Source: Halarsenatibacter sp964630835
GTDB taxonomy: Bacteria; Bacillota; Halanaerobiia; Halanaerobiales; Halarsenatibacteraceae
Assembly: GCA_964630835.1 (NCBI GenBank)
Contig: CAZVZM010000002.1
Coordinates: 1 to 64,000 of the forward strand
Length of the DNA: 64,000 nucleotides
Reading direction: 5' to 3'
How positions within the stretch are numbered: position 1 is the stretch's first letter; each line of letters opens with the position of its first letter. The notes beneath the pieces are model-generated. The model was given only the letters and a program-made list of their open reading frames with translations. It did not search any database and had not been told where the DNA came from. This document shows positions 25,284 to 33,868 of the stretch, piece by piece. A program made the translations under genes and the position numbers.

Positions 25284-26870
25284 ATGAGGAAACGGACGGG
25301 GTTTTTGCTGTTGATATTAATATTGATTGCCGGGACTGTAATGTTGCTCACCTGGCAGCATTCTTCAGACTCTTCAGTAACAGTTTTCGTGATTGACTCA
25401 GGCTTTACGCCCCAGCCCGATTCGGGGGTTCGGGCTCGTGTCCCCGCAGCTTTACCCGGGCACGGTCAGCTTACAGGTAATATCATTGCCAGGAGAGCCA
25501 GCGGGGATGTGCGGATAAGAGAGCTGGAACTGGATCTGGGGGGGGAGGATAGGCGCAGCAATTTTTATAAACATCTAATATACATCCACGATTACATTCA
25601 GGCCAATCCACAGCGGGATGTAATTATTAATATCAGTCTGGCTTTTGATGATTATCGCAGCCAGGAACAGCGAATGATGGACCGGATAAGCGGATCTGGA
25701 GCTCTCATAGTGGCTGCAGCTGGTAACAGCGGCGATGAAAGGAATTTTTATCCGGCCGCCTATAGAGGGGTTTTTAGTGTCACCGGTGCAGATAGCAGGG
25801 GAAGATTTTCCTACGCTACCTACGGGGAGCATGTGGATATTGCAGCTTCGGGGCGCGTCAGCCGCCTTCTGCCCCGGGATTTCAGCACATTTTCTCTTAC
25901 ACGCTATGAAATGCAGGGGACATCTTTTTCTGCCCCCCGCGTGGTTGGAGATCTGGCCAGGCTCTCTGCTCTGACCGGTGAGGAGTATACAGCCAGAAGT
26001 CTGGCAAAAATCAGCCGGGCAGAGGCTGGAGACATCTCAGATGATCTTTACAGAGAGGGCAAACTTGGAGCCGGTCTTTTTCAGCCCCGTAACGTTGAGA
26101 GGCAGGTTATACCGGGTATTTTCTGGCGGCGCCGGCTTATCTATGCCGGTATTATCATTTTTGTTTTCACCTGTCCTTTTTTGATCAGCGATATGAAAAA
26201 GTTCTGGCAGCTAAGAAAAATTTATGGGGCTTCAGACGAACGCGAACTCGTCGAAGCTGCGGCTGGAGGACGGACAGAAGTCTGGAACAGAGTGCTGGAT
26301 AGAATAGATAATGAAAGTATTTTTGCTGAAAAAGATTTCAACAGGCAGCTTTTACTTTCAGGGGAGGCAGAGGGAGAGCTTAGAAATTACTGGCGGGAAT
26401 TTTCCGGTCAGGAAATTTTCAATCTGGTTTCAGATCTTATCAGAGAAGAGAAAAAGGACCCAGAAAAATTGGCAAAAAAAGTCTGCAGGCTTACCCCGGA
26501 AGGTGCAGAGGAAGCTGTCCGGATGGTTGACTGGCAGCAATTGTTTAAACCGGAACCCAAAGCGGGAGAGCTGAGATTTTTGATGGCCCTTATGCTGCGG
26601 TTAGAATATTTTACTGAAGCCGGGAAAATTGCCATTGCCTCGCTCCATCCTGAAAATGATCCCTGGTTGATACATTATTCTCTGCGCGTTATTCAGCAAA
26701 CTGATATGGAAAAATGTAAGAAACAGCTTGCCAGAAAGATCAATCTCCTATCGAAAGAAAATCATCCACTCAATAGCAAGGAAATTGAAAAGATAAAGAG
26801 TAAGATAAATTTTTCTGTTGATGAAAATTCACATAATCGAAATTCAACAACTGAAGTGGAGAACCACTAA
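25284..26870 (+). CDS. Membrane-anchored subtilisin-like (S8) protease
   Basis: A 528-residue protein with an N-terminal hydrophobic segment (about 6-23), a short subtilase domain and a second membrane segment (about 285-301) followed by a 225-residue helical, probably cytoplasmic tail. The catalytic triad is readable: Asp38 in FVIDSG, His60 in GHGQLTGNI and Ser214 in GTSFSAP, with the oxyanion Asn148 in AAAGNSG. The protease domain is compact and would lie outside the membrane. The tail has no recognised domain and may contact a cytoplasmic partner. It is last in the operon with the abrB-like and amidohydrolase genes. Its stop overlaps by 4 nt the stop of a convergent gene. Confidence 0.85.
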   Translation: MRKRTGFLLLILILIAGTVMLLTWQHSSDSSVTVFVIDSGFTPQPDSGVRARVPAALPGHGQLTGNIIARRASGDVRIRELELDLGGEDRRSNFYKHLIYIHDYIQANPQRDVIINISLAFDDYRSQEQRMMDRISGSGALIVAAAGNSGDERNFYPAAYRGVFSVTGADSRGRFSYATYGEHVDIAASGRVSRLLPRDFSTFSLTRYEMQGTSFSAPRVVGDLARLSALTGEEYTARSLAKISRAEAGDISDDLYREGKLGAGLFQPRNVERQVIPGIFWRRRLIYAGIIIFVFTCPFLISDMKKFWQLRKIYGASDERELVEAAAGGRTEVWNRVLDRIDNESIFAEKDFNRQLLLSGEAEGELRNYWREFSGQEIFNLVSDLIREEKKDPEKLAKKVCRLTPEGAEEAVRMVDWQQLFKPEPKAGELRFLMALMLRLEYFTEAGKIAIASLHPENDPWLIHYSLRVIQQTDMEKCKKQLARKINLLSKENHPLNSKEIEKIKSKINFSVDENSHNRNSTTEVENH

Positions 26871-27406
26871 ATATTGTAACCAAAACCAATTTTAAATCTT
26901 ATACTTTCATCATCGGAGGTCAAATCGGTTATTGCTGCCCGCAGATCAAGATTTTCAGGCAAATCATAAATGAGGCCAAGATCATAATATAATGCCAGCT
27001 CCTCAGTTAGCTTCGAAACAGCCAGCGAAAGTTCGCCAGCTATTTTGAGAGATGATATGGGACTGTAATCGGCAGAAATACCGGTGAAAATTGACTCTCC
27101 CGGCATGTGTCCTGCTACAGCGGCAAAGTTTTCATGAAATTGATATCTACCACCGAGCCGATGATGAGGATCTCCATACTCTCCAAAAAGAGCGAGATTT
27201 CCCCAGACTCCATAGTGACCGCCAATATGAAAGGCATCACCTCTATCGGTATTAAAAACCAGAAGTGCGGATAGATGACCGTGACCGGATTCCACTGTGG
27301 TCTCCTGAAGAGCCAGAGCTTCTCGAGCGGTAAAATGCGAGGCAGCCAGCAGGATAGCTATCAGCAAAAGTGCAGCAGGTATATACTTTTTTTCCTTTAT
27401 CAGCAT
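26867..27406 (-). CDS. Secreted small beta-barrel-like protein
   Basis: A 179-residue protein with a signal peptide (hydrophobic residues 9-33, AREALALQ as likely cleavage region). The mature part shows alternating hydrophobic/polar strands (HIGGHYGVWGNLALFGEYG, GGRYQF, LKIAGELSLAVSKL) and ends in an aromatic/glycine strand IRFKIGFGYNI, the pattern of small outer-membrane barrels. I do not recognise the exact family. Presence of such a protein supports a diderm envelope. The start at 27406 lies at the end of a TTGCAGGGAGGTTTGATCA leader on its strand. It is convergent with the subtilase gene. Confidence 0.65.
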   Translation of the reverse strand: MLIKEKKYIPAALLLIAILLAASHFTAREALALQETTVESGHGHLSALLVFNTDRGDAFHIGGHYGVWGNLALFGEYGDPHHRLGGRYQFHENFAAVAGHMPGESIFTGISADYSPISSLKIAGELSLAVSKLTEELALYYDLGLIYDLPENLDLRAAITDLTSDDESIRFKIGFGYNI

Positions 27407-27438
27407 TGATCAAACCTCCCTGCAAATTTAAGTTATAT

Positions 27439-27655
27439 GGATCTTCTTCATAATCGTTGATGAAATTTACGACATATGCATGTAAAACGATAGCTGCTCA
27501 CCTCTTATTATAAGAAGCTATGAGGCGAAGTGATACTCGAAATTTTTCGAAGCCTAAGTCAGGTCCATGGCCGAAAACTAAACTCAAGCAGAGGAAAAAT
27601 TTCATTGTGATCGGAGCCTTATGGCTTTTTCCAACAACTGATGTGGAGAAGAATT
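27439..27655 (+). repeat. Full-length hairpin element copy
   Basis: About 217 bp. Termini GGATCTTCTTC and GGAGAAGAATT are imperfect inverted repeats. Internal arms AAGAAGCTATGAGGC (27511-27525) and GCCTTATGGCTTTTT can pair; the three positions where they differ from a perfect match are all G-U compatible. The short words GAAATTTTTC and GAAAAATTTC form a further inner pair. It lies upstream of the macro-domain gene and ends before its ribosome-binding site. Confidence 0.9.
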
Positions 27656-27691
27656 ACAAAAAGTAAATTTCCCGCAGGAGGTGTCATTATC

Positions 27692-28225
27692 ATGAAAAAA
27701 TTTAGCAAAAACGGAGTTGAACTCGAATTAGTTCAGGGAGATATTTCCAGTCAGTCAGATGTTGAGGCGGTTGTGAATGCTGCCAATGCCCGCCTTGAAA
27801 CTGGAGGAGGAGTTGCTGGGGCCATTCACTCGGCTGCCGGTCCTGGGCTTGCTGAAGAGGCCAGGCAGTATGCTCCTATAGAGCCGGGAGAGGCAGTGAT
27901 TACCGGTGGACATGATCTGCCCAATGATTATGTAATTCATGCTCTCGGTCCTGTATACGGTAGAGATAAACCCGAAGATGAGCTTCTGAGCAGCTGCTAC
28001 AGGGAAGCTCTCAGACTTGCAGAGGAAAACGGGATTAAAAGTGTTGCTTTTCCAGCAATATCTATGGGAGCTTTTGGCTATCCCGAAAGGCAGGCGGCAA
28101 AAGTTGCTCTGGAGACTGTCACTGACCTGATGTCGGATATGAAGACGGTTGAGCGCATTAAATTTGTGCTTTACTCAGAGTCGGATCTAAATCTCTTTGC
28201 CGGTGTTATGAAAAAAATAATTTAA
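27692..28225 (+). CDS. Macro-domain ADP-ribose-binding protein
   Basis: A 177-residue stand-alone macro domain that binds ADP-ribose and may hydrolyse O-acetyl-ADP-ribose or ADP-ribosyl esters. Signatures are VVNAANARLETGGGVAGAIHSAAG (binding loop 1, broken here at about residues 26-49), VIHALGPVYG and FPAISMGAFGYP (phosphate loop). ATG 27692 follows CAGGAGGTGTCATTATC; the open frame begins earlier inside the repeat element and should not be used. A DJ-1 family gene follows 33 nt downstream, so the two are probably co-transcribed. It may act on the product of the sirtuin at 13465. Confidence 0.92.
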   Translation: MKKFSKNGVELELVQGDISSQSDVEAVVNAANARLETGGGVAGAIHSAAGPGLAEEARQYAPIEPGEAVITGGHDLPNDYVIHALGPVYGRDKPEDELLSSCYREALRLAEENGIKSVAFPAISMGAFGYPERQAAKVALETVTDLMSDMKTVERIKFVLYSESDLNLFAGVMKKII

Positions 28226-28258
28226 TCATTTTGTTTAGCCATTAAAGGAGGCTAAAAT

Positions 28259-28804
28259 ATGGCCAGAGTGATTGTCCCCCTTGCCCGCGGTCTGGAAGAG
28301 ATAGAGGCTGTAACAGTAATTGATACTTTAAGAAGGGCGGAAAATGATGTTACAGCAGCCGGTCTTGGTGGCACCAAAATAGAGGGTTCTCACAATATTA
28401 CTATTCAGGCCGATCAGAGACTGAAAAATGTGAACAGCAGAGTATTTGATGGGGTGGTTTTGCCGGGAGGAATGCCCGGAACGGAAAATCTCAAACGAAA
28501 CTCCACCGTAATACAGCTCGTAAGAGAATTTGAAGCAACCGATAGGCTGGTTGCTGCTGTTTGCGCCGCCCCCCTGGTTCTCCTTGATGCCGACATACTG
28601 GAGGGGAGATCATTTACCAGCTTTCCCTCCTTTGCTGACAGATTTTCCGGCCTGGATTACAGGGAGCAAAAAGTTGTGCGGGATGGTAATCTGATAACTT
28701 CCCGCGGTCCCGGCACGGCCCTGAGATTTGCACTGGAAATAGTGGATTATTTAAATGGAAGCGAAAAAAAGGCAGAACTGCAGGAAAAAATGCTGGCAAT
28801 TTAA
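28259..28804 (+). CDS. DJ-1/PfpI family protein
   Basis: A 181-residue class I glutamine-amidotransferase-like protein of the DJ-1 branch. It has the glutamate near the N-terminus (LARGLEEIEAVTVID), the nucleophile elbow VAAVCAAPLVLLDA with the reactive cysteine, and PGGMPGTENL. Family members act as deglycase/glyoxalase III or chaperones under carbonyl and oxidative stress. Start ATG 28259 follows AAAGGAGGCTAAAAT. It is the second gene after the macro-domain protein and is convergent with glgP, overlapping its stop by 4 nt. Confidence 0.9.
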   Translation: MARVIVPLARGLEEIEAVTVIDTLRRAENDVTAAGLGGTKIEGSHNITIQADQRLKNVNSRVFDGVVLPGGMPGTENLKRNSTVIQLVREFEATDRLVAAVCAAPLVLLDADILEGRSFTSFPSFADRFSGLDYREQKVVRDGNLITSRGPGTALRFALEIVDYLNGSEKKAELQEKMLAI

Positions 28805-30432
28805 ATTTGATAGAGCATTTGATAATAGTTATTCAGCATGCGGCGGGCAGAGAATCTATCATGTGTGGTTTTCAGGCTGTACTGCATCATCATAAGCCAG
28901 CGCTCTCTATCTTCGTAATAGGTGGGGATTACTTCATTACCCAGCACACTATAAAGTGCATGCAGATCGTGTTCATCCTGTCCTTCTCCAACATAAGCGT
29001 CTCCAAACTGCCAGCCATTAATGCCGTGCTGACAGGCTTCCGCCCACCAGCCGTCAAGTGTGCTTAAGTTAAGAACACCATTCATGGCAGCTTTCATTCC
29101 GGAGGTCCCGCTTGCCTCCAGAGGTCGGCGGGGATTATTTAGCCAGACATCGCAGCCCCGGGTCATTAAACGGCCAATTTTTATATTGTAGTCCTCAAGA
29201 AAAACCACATTTTCAGGATATCTTCGGGAAATTTTGACGATATTGGCTATTATATCTTTTCCTATATTATCTTCTGGATGGGCCTTGCCTGAGAAGACAA
29301 GTTGAATTTTATTGTCTTCAATAAGGGGTCTTATAGTTTCCATATCCCAGAAAATCATATCAGGTCTTTTGTAGCTGGCTGCTCTGCGAGCAAAACCTAT
29401 AAGCAGCCGGTCTTCGTCCAGCTGCTGATTGTTTTCTTCAATTATAAAATCCAGAAATTTTTTCTTGTTTTCCTGATGCAGGCTGGCGATTTTTTCTTTA
29501 TCGAGCAGGGCATCAAACATGCGCTCATCCACCCAGCTCTGACGGTGAACTCCATTGGTAATGGACATTATGGGAGCTCTATTATCGATGTCTTCCCACA
29601 TATCTCTGGCCGTAATACCGTGCAGACGTGCAACCCCATTGGCCCGGCAGGATAGCCTGAGGCCCGCCACGGTCATGTTAAAGGGAGCTCCTCCGATCTG
29701 CTCCATCTGTTCACGCTTTAGGCCATTAAATGCTCCCATTTCCTCCAGGTTGTCAATGGGATGAGATTCATTTCCCTCCTTGACGGGAGTGTGGGTGGTG
29801 AAGGCTATTTTTTCCCTTACATTTTCCCAGGCTTCCTGAAAGGAAATATCATCGCCCATTTCTTCTTTTATCAGTTCAGTGCCGGCCAGAGCGGCATGTC
29901 CCTCATTAAAGTGATAGATATCAACTTTCTGGCCCAGGCGTCGAAGGGCCCTGACTCCGCCAATTCCCAGAACTATTTCCTGGGCAATTCGATCGCGGGA
30001 TGAGCCCACATAGAGGCGTTCGGTGATCCATCTCATGTTGCCATTTTCCTTTAAATTGGCGTCAAGAAGGTATATAGGGTTGTTGTCAAATTTATCGACT
30101 TTCCAGATTTTGCATTTTATATCTCTGTCATTCACCGAAACAGTTATATGTTTTCCTGTATCTTCTACGTGCTGATAATTTTGCTCCTCTGAAGCAAAAT
30201 TGTCATATGGCCTGCCATAATCGTCAATGAGCTGCTTTGTATATCCCTTGCTCCACATTATTCCGATGCCGACCATTGGCAGATCCAGCTCCCTGGCTCC
30301 TTTCATTATATCGCCCGCCAGGACTCCAAGTCCTCCGGAGTAAATGCGGAAATTTTCGTGAAGGCCGTATTCCATGCAGAAATAGGCTACGCGGGGCAGC
30401 TTCTCCTTATCTTTACTGATTTCTCTTTCCAC
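28801..30432 (-). CDS. glgP: Glycogen / alpha-glucan phosphorylase (short form)
   Basis: PLP-dependent phosphorolysis of alpha-1,4-glucan to glucose-1-phosphate. At 543 residues it belongs to the short phosphorylase group found in Thermotoga-like and other anaerobes, well below the roughly 800 residues of E. coli GlgP. Signatures are YFCMEYGLHENFRIYSGGLGVLAGD at the N-terminus (in part), HFNEGHAAL, FARRAASYKRPDM and EASGTSGMKAAMNG with the Schiff-base lysine. Start is GTG 30432 with GAGGTGA upstream. A TTGAGC-17-TATAAT promoter lies just upstream on its strand. It is part of the glycogen cluster but transcribed separately. Confidence 0.93.
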   Translation of the reverse strand: MEREISKDKEKLPRVAYFCMEYGLHENFRIYSGGLGVLAGDIMKGARELDLPMVGIGIMWSKGYTKQLIDDYGRPYDNFASEEQNYQHVEDTGKHITVSVNDRDIKCKIWKVDKFDNNPIYLLDANLKENGNMRWITERLYVGSSRDRIAQEIVLGIGGVRALRRLGQKVDIYHFNEGHAALAGTELIKEEMGDDISFQEAWENVREKIAFTTHTPVKEGNESHPIDNLEEMGAFNGLKREQMEQIGGAPFNMTVAGLRLSCRANGVARLHGITARDMWEDIDNRAPIMSITNGVHRQSWVDERMFDALLDKEKIASLHQENKKKFLDFIIEENNQQLDEDRLLIGFARRAASYKRPDMIFWDMETIRPLIEDNKIQLVFSGKAHPEDNIGKDIIANIVKISRRYPENVVFLEDYNIKIGRLMTRGCDVWLNNPRRPLEASGTSGMKAAMNGVLNLSTLDGWWAEACQHGINGWQFGDAYVGEGQDEHDLHALYSVLGNEVIPTYYEDRERWLMMMQYSLKTTHDRFSARRMLNNYYQMLYQI

Positions 30433-30457
30433 TCATAATCACCTCAGCTCTGAATTT

Positions 30458-30486
30458 ATTATAGGATCTGACCGTTTTTAGCTCAA
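30458..30486 (-). promoter_or_regulatory. Promoter of glgP
   Basis: On the minus strand TTGAGC (30486-30481), a 17-nt spacer and TATAAT (30463-30458). It is 26 nt upstream of the GTG start and orientated correctly. Confidence 0.7.
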
Positions 30487-30656
30487 AAAAACACGTTGAA
30501 AAAAATTATCATATATTTTTCTCGCAACGATTTACTAATAGCTTTTTTAATTATATAATAAAAAGGGATGATAGTAAAATATTATATTTTTTGAATTCAT
30601 ATCTCACTTCAGGGAAAAATATTGAGGAGCTCTCGCGAAGGCAGCACTATTTTTTT

Positions 30657-30716
30657 GCTGAAGACTAAACTTAAACACAGGAAAAATTTCATCGTGAACG
30701 GAGCTTTATGTCTTCA
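30657..30716 (+). repeat. Hairpin element fragment
   Basis: GCTGAAGACTAAACTTAAACACAGG, AAAAATTTCATCGTG and AACGGAGCTTTATG align with the right-middle part of the element. Both termini are missing. Confidence 0.65.
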
Positions 30717-30817
30717 ATTTAATAGGATTGGCGGGAGACCATATATCATAGTGCAGACATTTCAATGATGCTGCGCACGCAATAATTAGGTATTATCAAA
30801 TGCAAGGAGGTTCTATA

Positions 30818-32665
30818 TTGAAGTACGGAGCAGCCTGTGATGGGTATATGACTGAGTTTTCTTTTTGGATAAAAGATGCAGAGGCGGTGAACGTTAAACT
30901 TGCTGAAAGAGAAGGGGGGCCAGCAGGTCAAAATATACAGCTCGAGGAATATTCCGCGAATCACTGGCAGGCGTCAATAAAGGAAGATCTGCACGGGCAT
31001 TATTATTGGCTGGAGATAAAAAGAGAGGATCAATTTTTTAAAACTGTAGATCCCTGGGCGAAAGCTGTCAGCACAAATAGCCAGCGTTCCATCGTGGTTG
31101 ATTTAAAAAGGACTGATCCGAATGGGTGGAAGAAGGATACCCGCTGTAATATTTCTCACCCCGTGGATGCGGTGATATATGAAGTTCACGTGAGGGATTT
31201 TAGCAGTCATCCTCATTCCGGGATGAAAAACAGGAAGAAATATCTGGCCTTTTCGGAGGAAGGGACAACAAATAATTCCGGCCTCAGCACTGGAGTTGAT
31301 CATCTTAAAGAGCTGGGCGTTACACATGTGCAGCTGATGCCCATTTACGATTTTGCCAGTGTGGATGATACTGACCCCTGGGATTATAACTGGGGTTACG
31401 ATCCCTACTGTTATAACTCTCCTGAGGGGTCATATGCGTCAGATCCCTCGGATCTATCGAGAATAAGGGAGTTGAAGGAGTTAATAATGTCGCTGCACAG
31501 CCGCGGTATTGGAGTGATTATGGACGTGGTTTACAATCACACCTACCACACAAAATATTCTCCGATGAATTTAATTGCCCCTGGATATTTTTATCGCTGG
31601 GAGAGCGAGGAAGTGGTGGCAAATGGCTCCGGCGTGGGAAATGAAGTCGCTTCAGAAAAGGAAAAAGTGCGTGAGTTTATACTGCAGTCTATAACCTACT
31701 GGGCGGAAGAGTACCATCTGGACGGATTTCGTTTTGACCTCATGGGACTTATAGATAAAGAGACGATGTACAGGGTCAGAGATAAACTTGACAGTATAGA
31801 TAGGTCCATTATGGTGTATGGAGAACCCTGGTATGCTCTTCCCCCCAATCTAAAAAAGGAGCGGCTTATGCTTAAAGGAGCCCAGCGCAGCAAAAGAATA
31901 GGGGTTTTCAATGATGAATTCCGGGAGGCTATCAGAGGAGATAATGACGGGCCTGTGCCCGGATTTGCTGCGGGCAAAAGGGGTCTGGAGCACGAAATTA
32001 AAAAGGGAGCTGCAGGTCATATACCATACCGGGAGTCTCTCATGGGTCTGGCTGATGAGCCGGGCGAAAGCATAAACTATGTCAGCTGTCACGACAATCT
32101 CACCCTCTGGGATAAGCTAAAAAAGACCTGTCCGGACTGCAGTGAGAAAAAGCTTAAGAGGCTACATAAATTCGCTCATGCGATCATATTTACCTCACAG
32201 GGGACTGCATTTATGCACGGTGGTTCAGAGTTTCTTCGCACCAAATTTGGCGATCATAATTCCTATAAGTCAGGAGATAGAGTTAATGCACTAAAATGGA
32301 ATAGAAAGACCAAATACAGAGGTGTTTTTGATTATTTTGCCGGGCTTTTAGAGCTTCGCCGGAATCATCCCGCCTTTCGGCTTAAAAGTGCGGGAAAGAT
32401 AAAGGAATCTCTTGCCTTTCTGGAAACTCCTCCAGATACCGTCGGATTTACTCTGGGACCTCATGCGGGGGGAGACGACTGGAAGGAGATAACTGTCATC
32501 TACAATTCCTGGGATGATTGGGCCGGAATTGAGCTGGGAAAAAGGAAGAAAAGACACGTGGTTGTGGATGACCGGAAAGCAGGGGAAGAGATTTTGAGGA
32601 GTTTCAAAGATGAGGGGATAGATGTGCCTCCCCACAGTGCCATGGTCATGTTTAGCCAGAAATAG
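30818..32665 (+). CDS. pulA: Type I pullulanase / glycogen-debranching GH13 enzyme
   Basis: Cleaves alpha-1,6 branches of glycogen or pullulan. The 615-residue chain has an N-terminal CBM48-like sandwich (1-100) and a GH13 barrel with the pullulanase signature YNWGYDP near residue 196. Catalytic regions follow: DVVYNHT, DGFRFDLMG (nucleophile Asp), VYGEPW (acid Glu) and VSCHDN. There is no signal peptide, so it acts inside the cell on glycogen. TTG 30818 is chosen because AAGGAGG lies 7 nt upstream; an ATG at 30800 overlaps that site. It faces glgD, with a strong hairpin between the stop codons. Confidence 0.88.
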   Translation: MKYGAACDGYMTEFSFWIKDAEAVNVKLAEREGGPAGQNIQLEEYSANHWQASIKEDLHGHYYWLEIKREDQFFKTVDPWAKAVSTNSQRSIVVDLKRTDPNGWKKDTRCNISHPVDAVIYEVHVRDFSSHPHSGMKNRKKYLAFSEEGTTNNSGLSTGVDHLKELGVTHVQLMPIYDFASVDDTDPWDYNWGYDPYCYNSPEGSYASDPSDLSRIRELKELIMSLHSRGIGVIMDVVYNHTYHTKYSPMNLIAPGYFYRWESEEVVANGSGVGNEVASEKEKVREFILQSITYWAEEYHLDGFRFDLMGLIDKETMYRVRDKLDSIDRSIMVYGEPWYALPPNLKKERLMLKGAQRSKRIGVFNDEFREAIRGDNDGPVPGFAAGKRGLEHEIKKGAAGHIPYRESLMGLADEPGESINYVSCHDNLTLWDKLKKTCPDCSEKKLKRLHKFAHAIIFTSQGTAFMHGGSEFLRTKFGDHNSYKSGDRVNALKWNRKTKYRGVFDYFAGLLELRRNHPAFRLKSAGKIKESLAFLETPPDTVGFTLGPHAGGDDWKEITVIYNSWDDWAGIELGKRKKRHVVVDDRKAGEEILRSFKDEGIDVPPHSAMVMFSQK

Positions 32666-32690
32666 ACACTTGAGATATTTTTAGATAAAA

Positions 32691-32721
32691 AGCGGGCGGC
32701 CGGAAATACCGGCTGCCCGCT
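32691..32721. terminator. Bidirectional terminator between pulA and glgD
   Basis: GCGGGCGGCCGG, loop AAATA, CCGGCTGCCCGC forms a long GC-rich stem with one mismatch. It is placed between two convergent stop codons; T and A runs flank it at a distance. Confidence 0.8.
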
Positions 32722-32740
32722 GCGTCATGTGAGAAATTTT

Positions 32741-33856
32741 TTAGATCTTTGAACCTTTTTCCACGATGAGAGGGAAGCTTGCATCTCCCCTGAGCTCTTT
32801 ATCGGGGGAAACACGAACGTTTTTATCCAGAATTACATTTTCCAGCGTTACGTTCTCTTTTATCTGGCTTTTCTGCATGATTATTGAGTTTTTGACCGCC
32901 GCCCCCTTATCTATCTTTACGCCTCGAAAGAGGACCGAGTTTTCCACTCTCCCGGCTATATCACAGCCATTGGCTGCCAGGACATTTTTTATGTGGGAAA
33001 CAGGGGTATATCTGGTTGCGGCCTCATCCTTGGGTTTTGTGTAGATGGGACCACTTTCCTTCAATAGCTCGGCAAAAATTTCCGGCTGCAGGAGCTCCAT
33101 GTTGCGGCGGTAAAATTCGCTCAGAGAGCCTATAATCGCCACATAATTGTGAAAGGGATATCCTCTGACGTCGTATTTGCTCAGCCTTGAGGCTATTCCA
33201 TTTTTCTCAAAATTCCACTCTCCTCTGGCGACCGATTCATCAATAATTTCCATGAGTAAATCCTTTTTCATAATATATTTTTTTAGTGAAATGCGGGTGT
33301 TGCGCCTGGTGTCAGGATTGATTTTCATATCCAGAACTCTATCCTCACTGTCGGTAGTTAAAGTTGTGTAATGAGAATCACGATGAAGAGTTTCCAGATC
33401 TTTATAGACCACAGTTATGTCAGCGCCCGAGCGCTGATGAAAATCAAAAACGTCTTCATAATCTAGATTGCATATAACGAAAGGATAGTCAACGATGACA
33501 TACTCCTGGCGGGAGCGGTGAAGATAATCCATATTGGTATAAAAATTTTCTATGTCACCCTTATAGAGCTTGCTGTTATCGTAGATGTGAGCCGGCGGTA
33601 GAAGGAAGAGTCCATCTCTTTTTGTATCCAGACCCCAGGGCTTTCCCGGGCCGATGTGATCCAGAAGTGAGCGAAAACGGCTCTCCAGCAGTATTCCCAC
33701 ATTATTTATGCCAGAATTTACCATGTTGGAGAGGGGGAAATCTATAAGGCGATATCTGCTGAATACGGGGGCAGAAGCAAGGGAACGATGGCCTGTTATT
33801 TCTTTTAGAGAAATTCCCTGGGGATTATTATTAATTATTCCCATTACATTATCCAT
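32741..33856 (-). CDS. glgD: ADP-glucose pyrophosphorylase regulatory-type subunit
   Basis: GlgD is the GlgC paralogue found in Firmicutes that forms a hetero-oligomer with GlgC and raises its activity; on its own it usually has little catalysis. The 371-residue protein keeps the fold (SRYRLIDFPLSNMVNSGINNVG, in part, near residue 35) and a C-terminal left-handed beta helix, but its N-terminus lacks the GGKGTRL nucleotide-binding motif seen in the adjacent GlgC. ATG 33856 follows AAGGAGGGACATAT and lies 12 nt after the glgC stop, so the two are translated from one transcript. Confidence 0.93.
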   Translation of the reverse strand: MDNVMGIINNNPQGISLKEITGHRSLASAPVFSRYRLIDFPLSNMVNSGINNVGILLESRFRSLLDHIGPGKPWGLDTKRDGLFLLPPAHIYDNSKLYKGDIENFYTNMDYLHRSRQEYVIVDYPFVICNLDYEDVFDFHQRSGADITVVYKDLETLHRDSHYTTLTTDSEDRVLDMKINPDTRRNTRISLKKYIMKKDLLMEIIDESVARGEWNFEKNGIASRLSKYDVRGYPFHNYVAIIGSLSEFYRRNMELLQPEIFAELLKESGPIYTKPKDEAATRYTPVSHIKNVLAANGCDIAGRVENSVLFRGVKIDKGAAVKNSIIMQKSQIKENVTLENVILDKNVRVSPDKELRGDASFPLIVEKGSKI

Positions 33857-33868
33857 ATATGTCCCTCC

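Larger units (their letters stand above)
30433..30817. other. Divergent intergenic region glgP / pullulanase
   Basis: 385 bp. It holds the glgP promoter, an AT-rich stretch (30500-30600) and a fragment of the hairpin element at 30657-30716. No gene is visible; the start region of the plus-strand pullulanase is at its right end. Confidence 0.6.

Noticed and set aside
27641..27691. Upstream start of the macro-domain gene at 27641
   Set aside because: That codon lies inside the hairpin element; ATG 27692 has a strong ribosome-binding site.
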